DNA of 64,000 nucleotides, from positions 1,559,501-1,623,500 of the forward strand of contig NZ_CP155618.1 of assembly GCF_031128465.2 (NCBI RefSeq), given 5' to 3'. Shown one piece after another: positions 24,252-32,588 of this stretch. The notes under the pieces were generated by a model. It did not search any database. It saw only the letters and a program-made list of their open reading frames with translations, and was not told where the DNA came from. The DNA is from Mariniflexile litorale. Lineage in GTDB: Bacteria; Bacteroidota; Bacteroidia; Flavobacteriales; Flavobacteriaceae. Position 1 is the stretch's first letter. Every line of letters begins with the position of its first letter. Position numbers and translations under genes: made by a program.

Positions 24252-25676
24252 TTATCGTTTTAACAATCGTTTTAGTTCTCTTTTCTCAAACATCATTACA
24301 CTCCCCAAAAATAAGAAAACTAAAAAAGTATTAATGTAATAATTAGCATTTGTATTTAATGCAATGATAGATAGTATAATTGCTAACACAAGATATCCTA
24401 GAATTTTCTTGAGATCGTACGGAACCATATAGTGTTTTTGACCAATTGCATAAGACAGCACCATCATAACACCATAAGCTGCCAAAGTTGCCCAAGCCGA
24501 TGCTATAAAGCCCATATTTTCAATTAAATATATATTTAAAACAACAGTAATTACAGCACCTACTATAGATAAGTACATTCCATATCTTGTTTTATCGGTT
24601 AGTTTGTACCAAATGGCTAAATTAAAATAGATGCCTAAGCATAAGTTTGCCAGTAATACTATTGGCACTATAGAAATGGCTTGCCAATAACTTTCGTCTT
24701 TAACCAATATTATTTTAAAAATATCTAAATATGAAATAATGAAAACTAACATGAAACTACCCACAATTACGAAATACTTCATAATTAACGCATAAGTTTC
24801 CTTAGCGTTTATTTCTTTAGAATGTGAAAAGAAAAATGGTTCTGCTCCTAAACGAAATGCTTGAACAAAAATAGTCATAAACATAGCTATTTTGTAACAA
24901 CCACTATAGGCACCGTTTATGTCTTTTCCTAATAAATAGGGTAAAATCCATTTATCAAAATTTTCATTAATTACATAAGCTAAACCAGCCACCATGATTG
25001 GCCAACCATAATTTAAAAATTGTTTAAATAGCCGTTTGCTAAACTCTAATTTCGTTTTAAAAAAATAAGGTAAAAGCAATAAAAAAGTAACCAAACTTGC
25101 TATAAAATTGGCTATAAAAATATATTGAACCAAGTCGGAATTGTCGTAATAAGGAACGCTTATGTTAAACTTTGGTATGGCCCACAAGAAGAAATAATTA
25201 AGTAAAACATAAATTAAAATATTAGCAATTTTTATGGCTCCAAATTTAATAGGTCTCCCTGTGGCTCTCAAATAAGCAAATGGTGCTACCACAAGCGTAT
25301 CTAAAACCAATAAGCCTAAAAGTAAATTAAAATATTTTTGGGAAATATTCAACCAAACTGAAAGCTGCTGATTAAATGCAAGTACCACAATTAAAAATAA
25401 TAGTGTTGTTACTGTTAAACTTATAAAAGTGGTTGAAAACACAGTGTTTTTCTCTTCAGATTTATTAAAAAATCTAAAAAAAGCAGTTTCCATTCCATAG
25501 GTTAACAGAACATTGAAAAAAGCTGCATAGACATAAAAAGTTGTATTATCAGAATAGCTTGTAGTTTCTAATGTTCCAGTATGAAGAGGTACCAACAAAA
25601 AGTTCATTAAGCGAGGTAAAACCGTTGCTAATCCATAAATAATAGTGTCTTTAAAAAACTTTTTTAATACGCTCAA
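24252..25676 (-). CDS. Oligosaccharide flippase (polysaccharide biosynthesis protein, MATE-like)
   Basis: 474 residues with about 12-14 membrane helices. The N-terminal block [20 protein letters not shown] with [15 protein letters not shown] is typical of the Bacteroidota flippases found next to dut. It likely moves lipid-linked glycans across the inner membrane. The start is a TTG at 25676 (no ATG lies in frame before residue 27); the homologous N-terminus MSVLKKFF supports it. Operon with dut and the nucleotidyltransferase downstream. Confidence 0.88.
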   Translation of the reverse strand: MSVLKKFFKDTIIYGLATVLPRLMNFLLVPLHTGTLETTSYSDNTTFYVYAAFFNVLLTYGMETAFFRFFNKSEEKNTVFSTTFISLTVTTLLFLIVVLAFNQQLSVWLNISQKYFNLLLGLLVLDTLVVAPFAYLRATGRPIKFGAIKIANILIYVLLNYFFLWAIPKFNISVPYYDNSDLVQYIFIANFIASLVTFLLLLPYFFKTKLEFSKRLFKQFLNYGWPIMVAGLAYVINENFDKWILPYLLGKDINGAYSGCYKIAMFMTIFVQAFRLGAEPFFFSHSKEINAKETYALIMKYFVIVGSFMLVFIISYLDIFKIILVKDESYWQAISIVPIVLLANLCLGIYFNLAIWYKLTDKTRYGMYLSIVGAVITVVLNIYLIENMGFIASAWATLAAYGVMMVLSYAIGQKHYMVPYDLKKILGYLVLAIILSIIALNTNANYYINTFLVFLFLGSVMMFEKRELKRLLKR

Positions 25677-25774
25677 AGGAGTTTGTTTTTAAGCTGTTAA
25701 AAATACGTTTTTAGCCAATGCAAACCAAAGATAAATTATTGGTTCCTAGACCATGTTCTACTAAACTATAAAGC

Positions 25775-26236
25775 TTATTTTTTATTGATATTTTCAATTT
25801 TAAAATATTTTACTTTATCAGAAGTTTTATAACTCACGATACATACATTTTCTTTAAGTTGAAAAGGTGACTTTTTTGTCAATACAGGAACTTTGTTTCC
25901 ATATTCTCTATAAGGTTCATGGCTCATGATAATATCATTTTTAAGCTTGGTTCTGTTCTCAAACCTACCTATATATACTGAATTACTTTTAAGTTTCAAT
26001 TTGGTTTGTTTTCCGTGAAAATAAACACTGTCAAATTCAATATTTTTAGGATTCTTTTCAATGCTTATAAAAATATTTATTCCCGAAACATCTGCTTTTG
26101 AGTCCAATGACCATTCTTGGTAATATACCTCTCCTAACTCAAATGATACCTTGGTTTCAAATTCTTTACCAGTTGCACATTGTGAAAAAATAACAAACAT
26201 AAAAAGTAAGGAAAATGGGTTTTTGAATAATTTCAT
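25775..26236 (-). CDS. Predicted lipoprotein, unknown function
   Basis: 153 residues. The N-terminus MKLFKNPFSLLFMFVIFSQC is a lipoprotein signal with an FSQC lipobox, followed by ATGKEFETKVSFELGEVYYQ. The body is beta-rich (GINIFISIEKNPKNIEFDSV) with no motif that I recognise. It stands alone between the flippase and the ATP synthase operon, whose terminator is at 26283. The gap on its left (25677-25774) shows nothing. Confidence 0.75.
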   Translation of the reverse strand: MKLFKNPFSLLFMFVIFSQCATGKEFETKVSFELGEVYYQEWSLDSKADVSGINIFISIEKNPKNIEFDSVYFHGKQTKLKLKSNSVYIGRFENRTKLKNDIIMSHEPYREYGNKVPVLTKKSPFQLKENVCIVSYKTSDKVKYFKIENINKK

Positions 26237-26282
26237 CTTTATAAATATTAATATTATAAAGATAACTTTTCAAAAGTGATGC

Positions 26283-26312
26283 CATAAAAAAACCTCACTT
26301 AAAGTGAGGTTT
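26283..26312 (-). terminator. Terminator of the ATP synthase operon
   Basis: AAACCTCACTT / AAGTGAGGTTT, an 11-bp palindrome with almost no loop (effectively CCTCAC-TTAAA-GTGAGG), followed on the minus strand by a run of seven T. It lies about 45 bases beyond the atpG stop codon. Confidence 0.85.
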
Positions 26313-26356
26313 GATATTATTATAAAATTTTGGAACTAATTAAGTAGTATATTAAA

Positions 26357-27217
26357 TTAATTATTTAAAGCTTCAGCTCCACCAACAATTTCTAAAATTT
26401 CATTGGTAATAGAAGCTTGACGTGCTTTGTTGTATGTTAATTTAAGTTGATCTCTTAACTCTGTTGCATTATCTGTTGCTTTATGCATCGCAGTCATACG
26501 AGCACCGTGTTCGCTAGCAAAAGAGTCTCTAATACCTTTGTACAATTGTGTTTTTAATGACTTAGGAATTAATTGCTCAACGATTTCAATTTTTGAAGGC
26601 TCAAAAATGTAATCCAAATTGACGTTAGTATCACTTTTTACTGGTATTATTGGTAAAAATTGCTCAACCATTACCTCTTGAGTTGCTGCATTTTTAAACT
26701 TGTTGTATACAATTTCGATTTTATCGAACTCGCCTACAACAAATTTACCCATTAACATTTCAGCAATTTCAGCAACATTATCAAAGGTTAAATCCTCATA
26801 AATATCACTATTATTAGAAATAATTTTATTAGTCTTTTTAAACGCATCGTTTGCCTTTTTTCCAATAGTTAAATACGAAACTTCTTGGTTGGCATACGTT
26901 TTAGATGTTAATCTATTAACTTCTTTTATAATATTAGAATTAAAGGCCCCTGCTAGACCTCTATTAGAAGTAACAGCAACAATTAAAACCTTTTTCACCT
27001 CACGTTGCTCAGAATATTTACTTCCAGAATCTACATCTAAAGTAGCACTTAAACTTTGTAAAAGTTCGGTTAACTTATCTGCATAAGGACGCATTGCTGT
27101 AATAGCATCTTGAGCTTTCTTTAACTTTGCAGCCGATACCATTTTCATGGCACTGGTAATCTGCATGGTTGAAGATACCGATGTGATTCTATTGCGTATT
27201 TCTTTTAAATTTGCCAT
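26357..27217 (-). CDS. atpG: ATP synthase F1 subunit gamma
   Basis: Rotor shaft of F1-ATPase, 286 residues from the ATG at 27217 (MANLKEIRNRITSVSSTMQI). An earlier in-frame codon at 27241 falls in a palindromic repeat and would add a non-family MERLGEEK. The C-terminal helix EHGARMTAMHKATDNATELR and IVGGAEALNN match the family. It is the last gene of the operon, separated from atpA by repeat elements and followed by a strong terminator. Confidence 0.96.
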   Translation of the reverse strand: MANLKEIRNRITSVSSTMQITSAMKMVSAAKLKKAQDAITAMRPYADKLTELLQSLSATLDVDSGSKYSEQREVKKVLIVAVTSNRGLAGAFNSNIIKEVNRLTSKTYANQEVSYLTIGKKANDAFKKTNKIISNNSDIYEDLTFDNVAEIAEMLMGKFVVGEFDKIEIVYNKFKNAATQEVMVEQFLPIIPVKSDTNVNLDYIFEPSKIEIVEQLIPKSLKTQLYKGIRDSFASEHGARMTAMHKATDNATELRDQLKLTYNKARQASITNEILEIVGGAEALNN

Positions 27218-27232
27218 TTTTTCCTCTCCTAA

Positions 27233-27303
27233 CCTCTCCAAAGGAGAGGGATTGATTCGTTAAATATGAAATTCCCGTTGCTATTTTCTCCCCTTTGGGG
27301 AGA
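27233..27303. repeat. Pair of CTCTCC-type palindromes between atpA and atpG (family 2)
   Basis: CCTCTCCAAAGGAGAGG (27233-27249) and TCTCCCCTTTGGGGAGA (27287-27303). The second, with flank ATTAAGAG, is the inverted counterpart of the element at 23717-23741. They form the whole 97-base spacer inside the atp operon and could add an RNA stem between atpA and atpG. Confidence 0.6.
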
Positions 27304-27314
27304 TTAAGAGGGGA

Positions 27315-28895
27315 TTAAGCTCTATATTTTCCTGATAAATCTTTAGCTACAGCTGTTAATGTATCTGTAACTTCATCAGTTAATTTTCCTGCTTTTAAGT
27401 CTGCTAATACATTCGCATGTTTCGCTTTTAAGAATTCTAAATAATCTCTTTCAAATTCTTTTACTTTTTCAACAGGTACATCTCTTAACAAGTTTTTAGA
27501 TCCTGCATAGATAATAGCAACTTGATCTTCCACTGTAAATGGATCGTTTTGAGCTTGTTTCAAAATCTCAACGTTACGTTTACCTTTGTTAATTACATTT
27601 AAAGTAACGGCATCTAAATCTGAACCAAACTTAGCAAATGCTTCTAATTCACGATATTGTGCTTGGTCTAATTTTAAAGTACCTGCTACTTTTTTCATGG
27701 ATTTAATCTGTGCATTACCTCCAACACGAGATACAGAAATACCTACATTAATTGCTGGACGTACACCAGAGTTAAATAAATCTCCATCTAAGAAAATTTG
27801 CCCATCAGTAATCGAAATTACGTTTGTTGGAATATATGCAGAAACGTCTCCCGCTTGTGTTTCAATAATTGGCAATGCTGTTAAAGAGCCGCCTCCTTTT
27901 ACAATGCCTTTAAGAGACTCCGGAAGATCGTTCATGTTTTTAGCTATCTCGTCATTATTAATAACTTTTGCAGAACGCTCTAATAATCTAGAGTGAAGGT
28001 AGAAAACGTCACCTGGATACGCCTCACGTCCTGGTGGACGACGTAATAACAAAGATACCTCACGGTAAGCTACTGCTTGCTTAGATAAATCATCAAACAC
28101 GATTAATGCTGGACGACCAGTATCTCTAAAATATTCTCCAATAGAAGCTCCTGTAAACGGTGCATATACTTGCATTGCTGCAGGATCAGATGCATTTGCT
28201 GCTACGATAGTTGTATAAGCTAAAGCACCTTTTTCTTCTAAAGTTTTAGCAATTAAAGCTACTGTTGATGCTTTTTGACCAACGGCAACATAGATACAAT
28301 ATACAGGTTTTCCTGCATCGTAAAATTCTTTTTGATTTAAGATAGTGTCTATACAAACGGCTGTTTTACCAGTTTGACGGTCACCAATAACCAACTCACG
28401 TTGACCACGACCTACAGGAATCATCGCATCGATAGATTTGATACCTGTTTGTAATGGCTCGGTAACTGGTTCACGGAAAATAACTCCAGGCGCTTTACGC
28501 TCTAAAGGCATTTCATAAGTTTTACCAACAATAGGTCCTTTGCCATCAATTGGGTTTCCTAAAGTATCTACAACACGACCAACAATACCTTCTCCAACAT
28601 TGATAGAGGCAATACGACCTGTACGTTTCACTGTAGAACCTTCTTTAACTCCTTTAGAAACCCCTAGTAGTACAATACCTACGTTGTCTTCTTCAAGATT
28701 AAGTACAATACCTTCTAAACCGCCTTCGAATTCTACTAACTCACCATATTGAGCGTTAGCTAATCCGTAAGCACGTACAATACCATCACCTACAGTTAAT
28801 ACAGTTCCAACTTCATCTAATGAAGCGCTTGCTTCAAAACCTGCTAGTTGTTGCTTTAAGATTGCTGATATTTCAGCTGGTTTTACTTCTGCCAT
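27315..28895 (-). CDS. atpA: ATP synthase F1 subunit alpha
   Basis: Non-catalytic nucleotide-binding F1 subunit, 526 residues, a little longer than the usual 500-515. P-loop [10 protein letters not shown] near residue 169, and the family blocks [40 protein letters not shown] and [20 protein letters not shown] are present. Membrane-peripheral, with the rest of F1. The operon order B-E-F-H-A-G is that of Bacteroidota; atpD and atpC do not follow here. Confidence 0.98.
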   Translation of the reverse strand: MAEVKPAEISAILKQQLAGFEASASLDEVGTVLTVGDGIVRAYGLANAQYGELVEFEGGLEGIVLNLEEDNVGIVLLGVSKGVKEGSTVKRTGRIASINVGEGIVGRVVDTLGNPIDGKGPIVGKTYEMPLERKAPGVIFREPVTEPLQTGIKSIDAMIPVGRGQRELVIGDRQTGKTAVCIDTILNQKEFYDAGKPVYCIYVAVGQKASTVALIAKTLEEKGALAYTTIVAANASDPAAMQVYAPFTGASIGEYFRDTGRPALIVFDDLSKQAVAYREVSLLLRRPPGREAYPGDVFYLHSRLLERSAKVINNDEIAKNMNDLPESLKGIVKGGGSLTALPIIETQAGDVSAYIPTNVISITDGQIFLDGDLFNSGVRPAINVGISVSRVGGNAQIKSMKKVAGTLKLDQAQYRELEAFAKFGSDLDAVTLNVINKGKRNVEILKQAQNDPFTVEDQVAIIYAGSKNLLRDVPVEKVKEFERDYLEFLKAKHANVLADLKAGKLTDEVTDTLTAVAKDLSGKYRA

Positions 28896-28956
28896 CTTTA
28901 TTTAGTATTTAGACATAAGATGCTAGACGTTAAATGCGTCTTTCATCTTAACTCTT

Positions 28957-29493
28957 TTAATTTAATGTGAATTCTCTTTTTAATTTACTTAATTGGTTTG
29001 CAATACTTGCATTATATTGGATATCTCCAACTCTTAAAATAAAGCCTCCTAAAATGCTTTCATCTATGATGCTTTGTACTTCAATATCTTTTCCTGTAAG
29101 CTCTTTTGCTTTTGCTAAAACTTTTTGTTTTAAAGCATCCGTTAAAGCTATGGCTGTTGTTACCGTTGCAACTTCTATTCCTTTAGATTGATCGAATAAC
29201 TGGTTGTATTTAATAGCAACATCAGCTAAAATATCAATGCGATTGTTTGTAACTAAGGTGTCAATTAAACTCAAAGTTGTTTTATCTGTTTTTTTAAAAA
29301 CTTCTAATAAAACAGTTTTTTTAATTGAAGCACTAAGTACAGGGCTTTGAAGTGCATCGTTTAAGTCTTTACTTTGTGCAATGGTATTAACAATCAACTT
29401 CATGTCGTTGTTTACAACATCGTCCGTTTTTCTATCCGATGCTAAACTTAATACGGCTTTTGCGTAACGTATTGCTGCTCTTGCTCCTGCCAT
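28957..29493 (-). CDS. atpH: ATP synthase F1 subunit delta
   Basis: Peripheral-stalk subunit linking F1 to subunit b, 178 residues. The N-terminal helical domain starts ARAAIRYAKAVLSLASDRKT. The C-terminal family signature is KQKVLAKAKELTGKDIEVQS followed by DESILGGFILRVGDIQYNAS. It lies 4 bases after atpF and 61 bases before atpA. Confidence 0.96.
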   Translation of the reverse strand: MAGARAAIRYAKAVLSLASDRKTDDVVNNDMKLIVNTIAQSKDLNDALQSPVLSASIKKTVLLEVFKKTDKTTLSLIDTLVTNNRIDILADVAIKYNQLFDQSKGIEVATVTTAIALTDALKQKVLAKAKELTGKDIEVQSIIDESILGGFILRVGDIQYNASIANQLSKLKREFTLN

Positions 29494-29497
29494 GTTT

Positions 29498-29998
29498 TTA
29501 GTTTAATTTAGCTTCACTTAACATTGATTCAATCAATTGTTCTTGCTTGTCTTTGTTAGATAATTCTTGACGCACTACTTTTTCAGCTATTTCTAAAGAT
29601 AAACTAGCCACTTGGCTTTTAAGTTCAGCCATGGCTGCTTTCTTTTCGCTTTCAATAGCAGCTGTTGCTTGAGCTATCATTGTATTTGCTTGTATTTGCG
29701 CTTCTCCTTTAGCATCTTCAATCATTTTGTTTTTGATATCCCTTGCTTCTTTTAACATCTCTTCGCGCTCTGCTCTAGCTTCTTTTAATAACTTTTGGTT
29801 ATCTGCTTGAAGATTTTGCATTTCTAATTTTGCTTTTTCAGCAGATTCTAATGCCCCTTTAATACCATCTTCTCTTTTCTCTACCGCATCAAGAATTGGT
29901 TTCCAAGCAAACTTTTTTAACAAAAGTACTAATCCAACAAATAACAATAATTGCCAGAAGAATAATCCTAATGAAAACTGTTCAATTAATTTTTCCAT
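29498..29998 (-). CDS. atpF: ATP synthase F0 subunit b
   Basis: 166 residues: one membrane helix near the N-terminus (about 10-27, GLFFWQLLLFVGLVLLLKKF) followed by a long charged helix (about 30-166) that dimerises as the stator stalk. LEIAEKVVRQELSNKDKQEQ is typical. A 15-bp hairpin lies between atpE and this gene. Confidence 0.96.
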   Translation of the reverse strand: MEKLIEQFSLGLFFWQLLLFVGLVLLLKKFAWKPILDAVEKREDGIKGALESAEKAKLEMQNLQADNQKLLKEARAEREEMLKEARDIKNKMIEDAKGEAQIQANTMIAQATAAIESEKKAAMAELKSQVASLSLEIAEKVVRQELSNKDKQEQLIESMLSEAKLN

Positions 29999-30032
29999 TT
30001 ATATGTCTTATTAACTCGTTAATTTTTAATTT

Positions 30033-30067
30033 AAAAACAGCTATAACCAACCGTTATAGCTGTTTTT
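30033..30067 (-). promoter_or_regulatory. Strong hairpin between atpE and atpF
   Basis: A perfect 15-bp stem, AAAAACAGCTATAAC / GTTATAGCTGTTTTT, with loop CAACC, 8 bases after the atpE stop codon. On the minus strand it is followed by TTTTTAAATT. It may act as a partial terminator or as a 3' stabiliser that raises the amount of c-subunit mRNA. Confidence 0.7.
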
Positions 30068-30075
30068 GTTTTTTT

Positions 30076-30267
30076 TTAAGCTGCAAATAAAGCAGCAAAT
30101 CCAATACCTTCAATAAGGGCAGCTGCAATAAGCATAGCAGTTTGGATTTTTCCTGAGGCTTCTGGTTGACGAGCAATAGCTTCCATTGCTTGTCCACCAA
30201 TTCTACCAATACCAATACCAGCACCGATAACAATTAATCCAGCTCCTACAATTGTTGGGATTTCCAT
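30076..30267 (-). CDS. atpE: ATP synthase F0 subunit c
   Basis: 63-residue, two-helix proteolipid forming the rotor ring. The first helix is Gly-rich (GAGLIVIGAGIGIGRIGG), the loop is ARQPE (residues 32-36), and the essential carboxylate is Glu53 in LIEGIGF. The second-helix sequence lacks the Glu-Ser pair of sodium-type rings, so proton use is likely. Confidence 0.97.
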   Translation of the reverse strand: MEIPTIVGAGLIVIGAGIGIGRIGGQAMEAIARQPEASGKIQTAMLIAAALIEGIGFAALFAA

Positions 30268-30334
30268 AATATATATATTAAAAATTAAACACTCAATTTA
30301 TTAATGCGCCAACGCGCCGTCTGGCTACTCGCAT

Positions 30335-30355
30335 AAAATGTCCACCGGACATTTT
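30335..30355. repeat. Hairpin directly after atpB
   Basis: AAAATGTCC-ACC-GGACATTTT, a 9-bp stem touching the atpB stop codon. Next to it, GCGCCAACGCGCCGTCTGGC (30306-30325) is GC-rich and out of keeping with its surroundings. Together they look like an inserted dispersed element in the atpB-atpE gap (30268-30354). Confidence 0.55.
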
Positions 30356-31473
30356 TAATGATGCTCGTCCCCATGGTGATGCTCTTCCACTGCCGAACCA
30401 AAATACAATGCCGATAACATTGTGAAAATATACGCTTGTAAAGCTGCCACTAAAAGTTCTAACAATGCCAGCACGAATGCTAAACCAAATGATAATGAAC
30501 TTCCTAACCAATTTTTAAAGATAAACATTAAACCAATAATACTCATTAATACTATATGTCCTGCAGTAATATTTGCATACAAACGAATTAATAAAGAGAA
30601 TGGCTTAATAAAAGTACCTAGTAATTCTATCGGAGCTAAAATAATTTTCATGGGCCATGGCACACCAGGCATCCAAAAAATATGTCCCCAATAATTTTTA
30701 TTAGCTGTAAAAGTTGTTATCAAATAAGTTAATAATGCTAATGCAAAAGTTACAGCAATATTGTTTGTTACGTTAACACCAAGTGGCGTTAACCCTAGTA
30801 AATTGATAATCCAGATAAAGAAAAACACCGTTAATAAAAAACTCATGTAACGTTTGTAGTGTTTTTTTCCAATGTTTGGAATGGCAATATCATCGCGGAT
30901 ATATAAAACAATAGGTTCTAACAAACGCCCCATACCCTTTGGTAAAGCATTTTTCTTATAAGATTTAGCCATTCTTCCAAACATGAAGAATATTAATAAA
31001 CCTACTAAAAATATGGTGAATACATTTTTAGTAATTGAAAAATCTAAAGGTTTAACGTTTGTCGCATGATGATGATCGTCGTAATGAATCGTACCTTCAG
31101 CATCTGTTTTATAAATTTTTCCGTGATATAATTTATAGTAATTTCCATTAACCTCAGCTACAGACTCACCGTGATGTAATTTAGATGAAGAAAACACTTG
31201 TAACCCATTATCCCATAAAATTACTGGAAGTGGAAATCCAATATGTTTTTGTTCTCCTTCGTCGTTTACATAAGAGTATAAACCAAAACCATGAGAATCA
31301 AGTAAGTGATGATTAATATATTCTTTTATTTCTTCCTTTAAACCTTGTTTACCTTCTACTTCAGGAGCTATTTCTTGCAGATGCATCTTTTCTTGATCAT
31401 CTTGAGCAAAAGAAAGGCTTGTTACCAAGAGAAATAATAAACAGATAGTTTTTAATGACATTATATTTTGCAT
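30355..31473 (-). CDS. atpB: ATP synthase F0 subunit a
   Basis: 372 residues, long for the family because of an N-terminal periplasmic extension of about 110 residues that Bacteroidota share. An N-terminal signal peptide (SLKTICLLFLLVTSLSFAQ) comes first, then helices. The proton-channel helix with the essential Arg is LIRLYANITAGHIVLMSIIG. The C-terminus is His-rich (EEHHHGDEHH). The start could also be the ATG at 31461. A strong promoter lies just upstream. Confidence 0.95.
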   Translation of the reverse strand: MQNIMSLKTICLLFLLVTSLSFAQDDQEKMHLQEIAPEVEGKQGLKEEIKEYINHHLLDSHGFGLYSYVNDEGEQKHIGFPLPVILWDNGLQVFSSSKLHHGESVAEVNGNYYKLYHGKIYKTDAEGTIHYDDHHHATNVKPLDFSITKNVFTIFLVGLLIFFMFGRMAKSYKKNALPKGMGRLLEPIVLYIRDDIAIPNIGKKHYKRYMSFLLTVFFFIWIINLLGLTPLGVNVTNNIAVTFALALLTYLITTFTANKNYWGHIFWMPGVPWPMKIILAPIELLGTFIKPFSLLIRLYANITAGHIVLMSIIGLMFIFKNWLGSSLSFGLAFVLALLELLVAALQAYIFTMLSALYFGSAVEEHHHGDEHH

Positions 31474-31506
31474 ATCACTTAATTAATAGTGGGCTAAAAA
31501 TCGGTG

Positions 31507-31535
31507 CAAAGGTATGTTTTTATCTTAAAATCAAA
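31507..31535 (-). promoter_or_regulatory. Promoter for the atpB operon
   Basis: On the minus strand TTTG (31532-31535), a 17-base spacer and TACCTTTG (31507-31514), followed by CACCG. The predicted start near 31500 is about 27 bases before the atpB ATG. The operon can thus run without reading through from sprE. Confidence 0.65.
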
Positions 31536-31576
31536 AAACAAAATTTCACATTATTTACAAGGGCTGTTTTTACTCA

Positions 31577-31969
31577 TTAATTTGAATCTAATTTGTTGAA
31601 AATCCGTATAGTTGTTATGGTTTCGGTTATCAAGCATATCGCATATGGAATGAAGAATGAAAAAAATTCATAACGTGCTATGTCTCCATCTGAATTAAAC
31701 ACGGGATAAAAAAAGATAAAAAAACATATAAATTTCAAAAAGCTACCCAATATAAAAATAAATGCTAATTGGTCTTTAAAACGTTCTTTAAAAAAGAACA
31801 TAGACAACATAATACCTATGGCCAATAATGTATTAACAACATAAGCCCATAAAATTTCATATTGAAGTATGGGAACCTGTATATATTTTAAAATAGGAAC
31901 ATAAATAAAATAGCTGATAATAGACACGCTCGCTATTATTAAAACATTTCCTCCTAGTAAATTCCTCAT
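31577..31969 (-). CDS. Small membrane protein of the ATP synthase locus
   Basis: 130 residues with four predicted helices (about 5-27, 42-62, 70-92, 106-124) and Phe-rich sequence (FILGSFLKFICFFIFFYPVF). In position it matches the small membrane protein found before atpB in Flavobacteriaceae (I think DUF6168), comparable to AtpI. It may assist F0 ring assembly, which is an inference from position. It starts at the AtpZ stop (TAATG overlap). Confidence 0.75.
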   Translation of the reverse strand: MRNLLGGNVLIIASVSIISYFIYVPILKYIQVPILQYEILWAYVVNTLLAIGIMLSMFFFKERFKDQLAFIFILGSFLKFICFFIFFYPVFNSDGDIARYEFFSFFIPYAICLITETITTIRIFNKLDSN

Positions 31970-32199
31970 TAATTATTAAACTTCTTTAACTGCTGTAACA
32001 CCACATAAAGAGAAATGGCAACACCAAGCAGCGTACCAATAATTAAGAATAATTTTCCTCCGTCAGAAAATTTGGAATCTAGCCACTTACCTAGCATAAT
32101 AAAAAGGTAAATAGTTATACCCATTTGAAATGCTATTCCAGTAAGAACTACCGCATTTTTAAGCTGTTTTTTCGGATCCTTTTCCTTCTTGTTGTCCAC
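31969..32199 (-). CDS. AtpZ/AtpI-family protein
   Basis: 76 residues with two membrane helices (about 17-37 and 49-68). KQLKNAVVLTGIAFQMGITI and IGTLLGVAISLYVVLQQLKK match the AtpZ type, a Mg2+/Ca2+-linked or assembly factor in other bacteria. The start is a GTG at 32199, inside the 3' end of the bactofilin gene (41-base overlap). Its own stop overlaps the next gene's start. Confidence 0.82.
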   Translation of the reverse strand: MDNKKEKDPKKQLKNAVVLTGIAFQMGITIYLFIMLGKWLDSKFSDGGKLFLIIGTLLGVAISLYVVLQQLKKFNN

Positions 32200-32584
32200 C
32201 TTTATTCATTTCTTTTACCGTTCCCTTCATGTTACAAGTCACATTAAATGTAGCACCTGGCTCCACCGCAAGTTTTCCCACAACCACCTCACCTTCAATA
32301 TGTGCTGATGCTTTTAACGTTAATGTACCTGATAATGTTAACTTACCAGAAAATTTACCTTCAAAATAGGCGTCTGTACCTTGCAAGGTTCCTTTTATTA
32401 AACCTGATTTTCCAACGACCACTTTACCAGAAGTTTTTATATTACCCTCTAAGGAGCCATCTATTCTAAAATCGCCTTCACTTGTAAAATCACCAATTAT
32501 TTTAGTGCCTTGTGAAATGATGTTCTGACTTGATAAGCCTTCGATAGACTTAGACTGTTTTTCTTTTTTGTTCTCTGAAAACAT
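32159..32584 (-). CDS. Bactofilin (polymer-forming cytoskeletal protein)
   Basis: 141 residues. The central right-handed beta-helix domain (about 22-115) has repeats such as GDFTSEGDFRIDGSLEGNIK and GKVVVGKSGLIKGTLQGTDA. Short disordered tails flank it, ending in a Gly/Gln/Lys-rich segment. Bactofilins form stable non-polar filaments that position envelope or motility proteins. It sits 4 bases after sprE/porW, so it may scaffold the gliding machinery or the cell shape. Confidence 0.92.
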   Translation of the reverse strand: MFSENKKEKQSKSIEGLSSQNIISQGTKIIGDFTSEGDFRIDGSLEGNIKTSGKVVVGKSGLIKGTLQGTDAYFEGKFSGKLTLSGTLTLKASAHIEGEVVVGKLAVEPGATFNVTCNMKGTVKEMNKGGQQEGKGSEKTA

Positions 32585-32588
32585 AATA

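Noticed and set aside
27586-27996. Plus-strand frame of 136 codons opposite atpA
   Set aside because: Antisense to a strongly conserved coding gene; composition matches a shadow frame.
30293-30511. Minus-strand frame of 72 codons overlapping atpB's end
   Set aside because: Out of frame with atpB and partly made of the GC-rich repeat; no real gene.
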